NCBI GenBank assembly: GCA_913050545.1
Contig: CAJWZY010000141.1
Coordinates: 1-6,181, forward strand
Direction: 5' to 3'
Origin: an uncultured bacterium
Lineage (GTDB): Bacteria > Planctomycetota > UBA8108
DNA: 6,181 nt
Shown here: piece after piece, positions 5,666 to 6,181 of the stretch
Numbering within the stretch: the stretch's first letter is position 1
How the letters are laid out: the number at the start of each line of letters is the position of its first letter
Translations under genes and position numbers: made by a program
The notes under the pieces: generated by a model
What the model saw: the letters and a program-made list of their open reading frames with translations, nothing else
Database searches by the model: none
What the model was told of the DNA's origin: nothing

Positions 5666-6181
5666 ATGACGAAGATCGACCAGTTCGAGAGCGTGTTCAG
5701 GTCGGCTGACAAGCCCCTGTTTCGGTACGATCCCTTCGTCGTTAATTCCGTCCTGGTGATGACCGACCTCGAGGGAGAGAAGGCAGAAGCTTTCTCCGCC
5801 CTGGCGGGGAAGTACCTTGGTGTTTCCGGTGAAGAGGGGGCGATCTCTATTCAGCTGGCATCGGCAGGAGATTTTTCCAGCATCGAGCAATGCCTGGGGC
5901 TTATCGAGGAAACGAAACCGGACCTGGTCTGTACCTACCGTGGCCTTCATTCTGAGTGCTGGCGCTGGGGCCATAGCCTTGGATCCTATGTAGAGGTCCT
6001 CACCCAGGGAATCAGCACCCCGGTACTCGTTTTCCCACATCCGGGCTCCCGGGAGGCACTCTCAGTCGCCTCAGGTGAATGTACAAGGGTGATGGCGATG
6101 ACGGATCACCTTGCCGGGGACAGCCGCCTGGTGAACGCCGCGCTTTTCTTTACTCCAGCCCAGGGTACGCTCCATCTGACG
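5666..6181 (+). CDS. Universal stress protein-like protein, probably tandem-domain (3' partial)
   Basis: The frame is open from ATG 5666 to the right edge, giving 172 codons without a stop. The start is fixed by GAGGAG eight bases upstream and an in-frame TGA at 5651. Residues 26-126 read as one USP-like alpha/beta unit: first strand VNSVLVMTD (26-34), helix, strand AISIQLAS, then KPDLVCTYRGLHSECWRW (84-101) and the closing strand TPVLVFPHP (118-126). A second unit begins at RVMAMTDHLAGDSRLVNAAL (141-160) and GTLHL, where the window ends, so the whole protein is likely a two-domain USP of roughly 280-300 residues. No signal peptide is seen; it should be cytoplasmic. The G-x2-G-x9-G(S/T) nucleotide motif of ATP-binding USPs is not recognisable in the first unit, so ATP binding is doubtful. 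It is divergently transcribed from the E1 operon. Family assignment is moderately sure; the role is unknown. Confidence 0.72.
   Translation, partial: MTKIDQFESVFRSADKPLFRYDPFVVNSVLVMTDLEGEKAEAFSALAGKYLGVSGEEGAISIQLASAGDFSSIEQCLGLIEETKPDLVCTYRGLHSECWRWGHSLGSYVEVLTQGISTPVLVFPHPGSREALSVASGECTRVMAMTDHLAGDSRLVNAALFFTPAQGTLHLT

Noticed and set aside
5627..6040. A 137-codon minus-strand frame opposite the USP-like gene
   Set aside because: The plus-strand frame has a proper ribosome binding site and recognisable USP-like strands and helices. The minus-strand translation shows nothing and would run into the divergent control region.
1..6181. CRISPR arrays, tRNA or rRNA genes, insertion sequences, phage or defence genes
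   Set aside because: No direct repeat arrays, structured RNA genes, transposase motifs or terminal inverted repeats were seen by eye on either strand, and nearly all the window is explained by four ordinary coding regions.

Overview
This GC-rich window carries four protein-coding genes, two of them cut by the window edges. No RNA genes, insertion sequences, CRISPR arrays or phage genes were seen. The best guess for the source is Planctomycetota or a close relative. The main reason is the large left-hand protein: a helical N-terminal region, a PQQ-type beta-propeller and jelly-roll modules with wording typical of planctomycetal proteins (VWIDPKDPP, then RMGNLPAAGQWVRLEIP, then VDGTVYYDKVGIV). 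This placement is pattern recognition, not a computed result.

Layout. Positions 1-3548 (+) hold the 3' part of a very long gene, at least 1181 codons, for a PQQ-like beta-propeller protein; its start lies left of the window. After a gap of only 13 bp, facing it, come two minus-strand genes for the E1 component of a 2-oxo acid dehydrogenase complex. They are transcribed from right to left: E1 alpha (5516 to 4536), then E1 beta (4536 to 3562). They share one base in a TGATG stop/start overlap, so they form a two-gene operon. A 149-bp divergent intergenic region (5517-5665) follows, then the start of a tandem universal-stress-protein-like gene (5666 onward, +) that runs off the right edge.

How the genes work together. 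The two E1 subunits make the alpha2-beta2 thiamine-diphosphate enzyme that decarboxylates a 2-oxo acid and hands the acyl group to the lipoyl arm of an E2 protein. Key motifs are intact in both. No E2 or E3 gene is present, and the operon ends against the convergent propeller gene, so E2 and E3 must be supplied from elsewhere. E1 beta reads most like the branched-chain (BCKDH) type, but substrate cannot be fixed from sequence alone. The stress-protein gene shares only the divergent control region with the E1 operon, and no functional link to the propeller protein is visible.

The most unusual points are an apparent nesting of one jelly-roll domain inside another at the propeller protein's C-terminus, the divergent USP-like protein that lacks the usual ATP-binding glycine motif, and the E1 alpha gene with no recognisable ribosome binding site. 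I found no convincing evidence of a wholly new system here.
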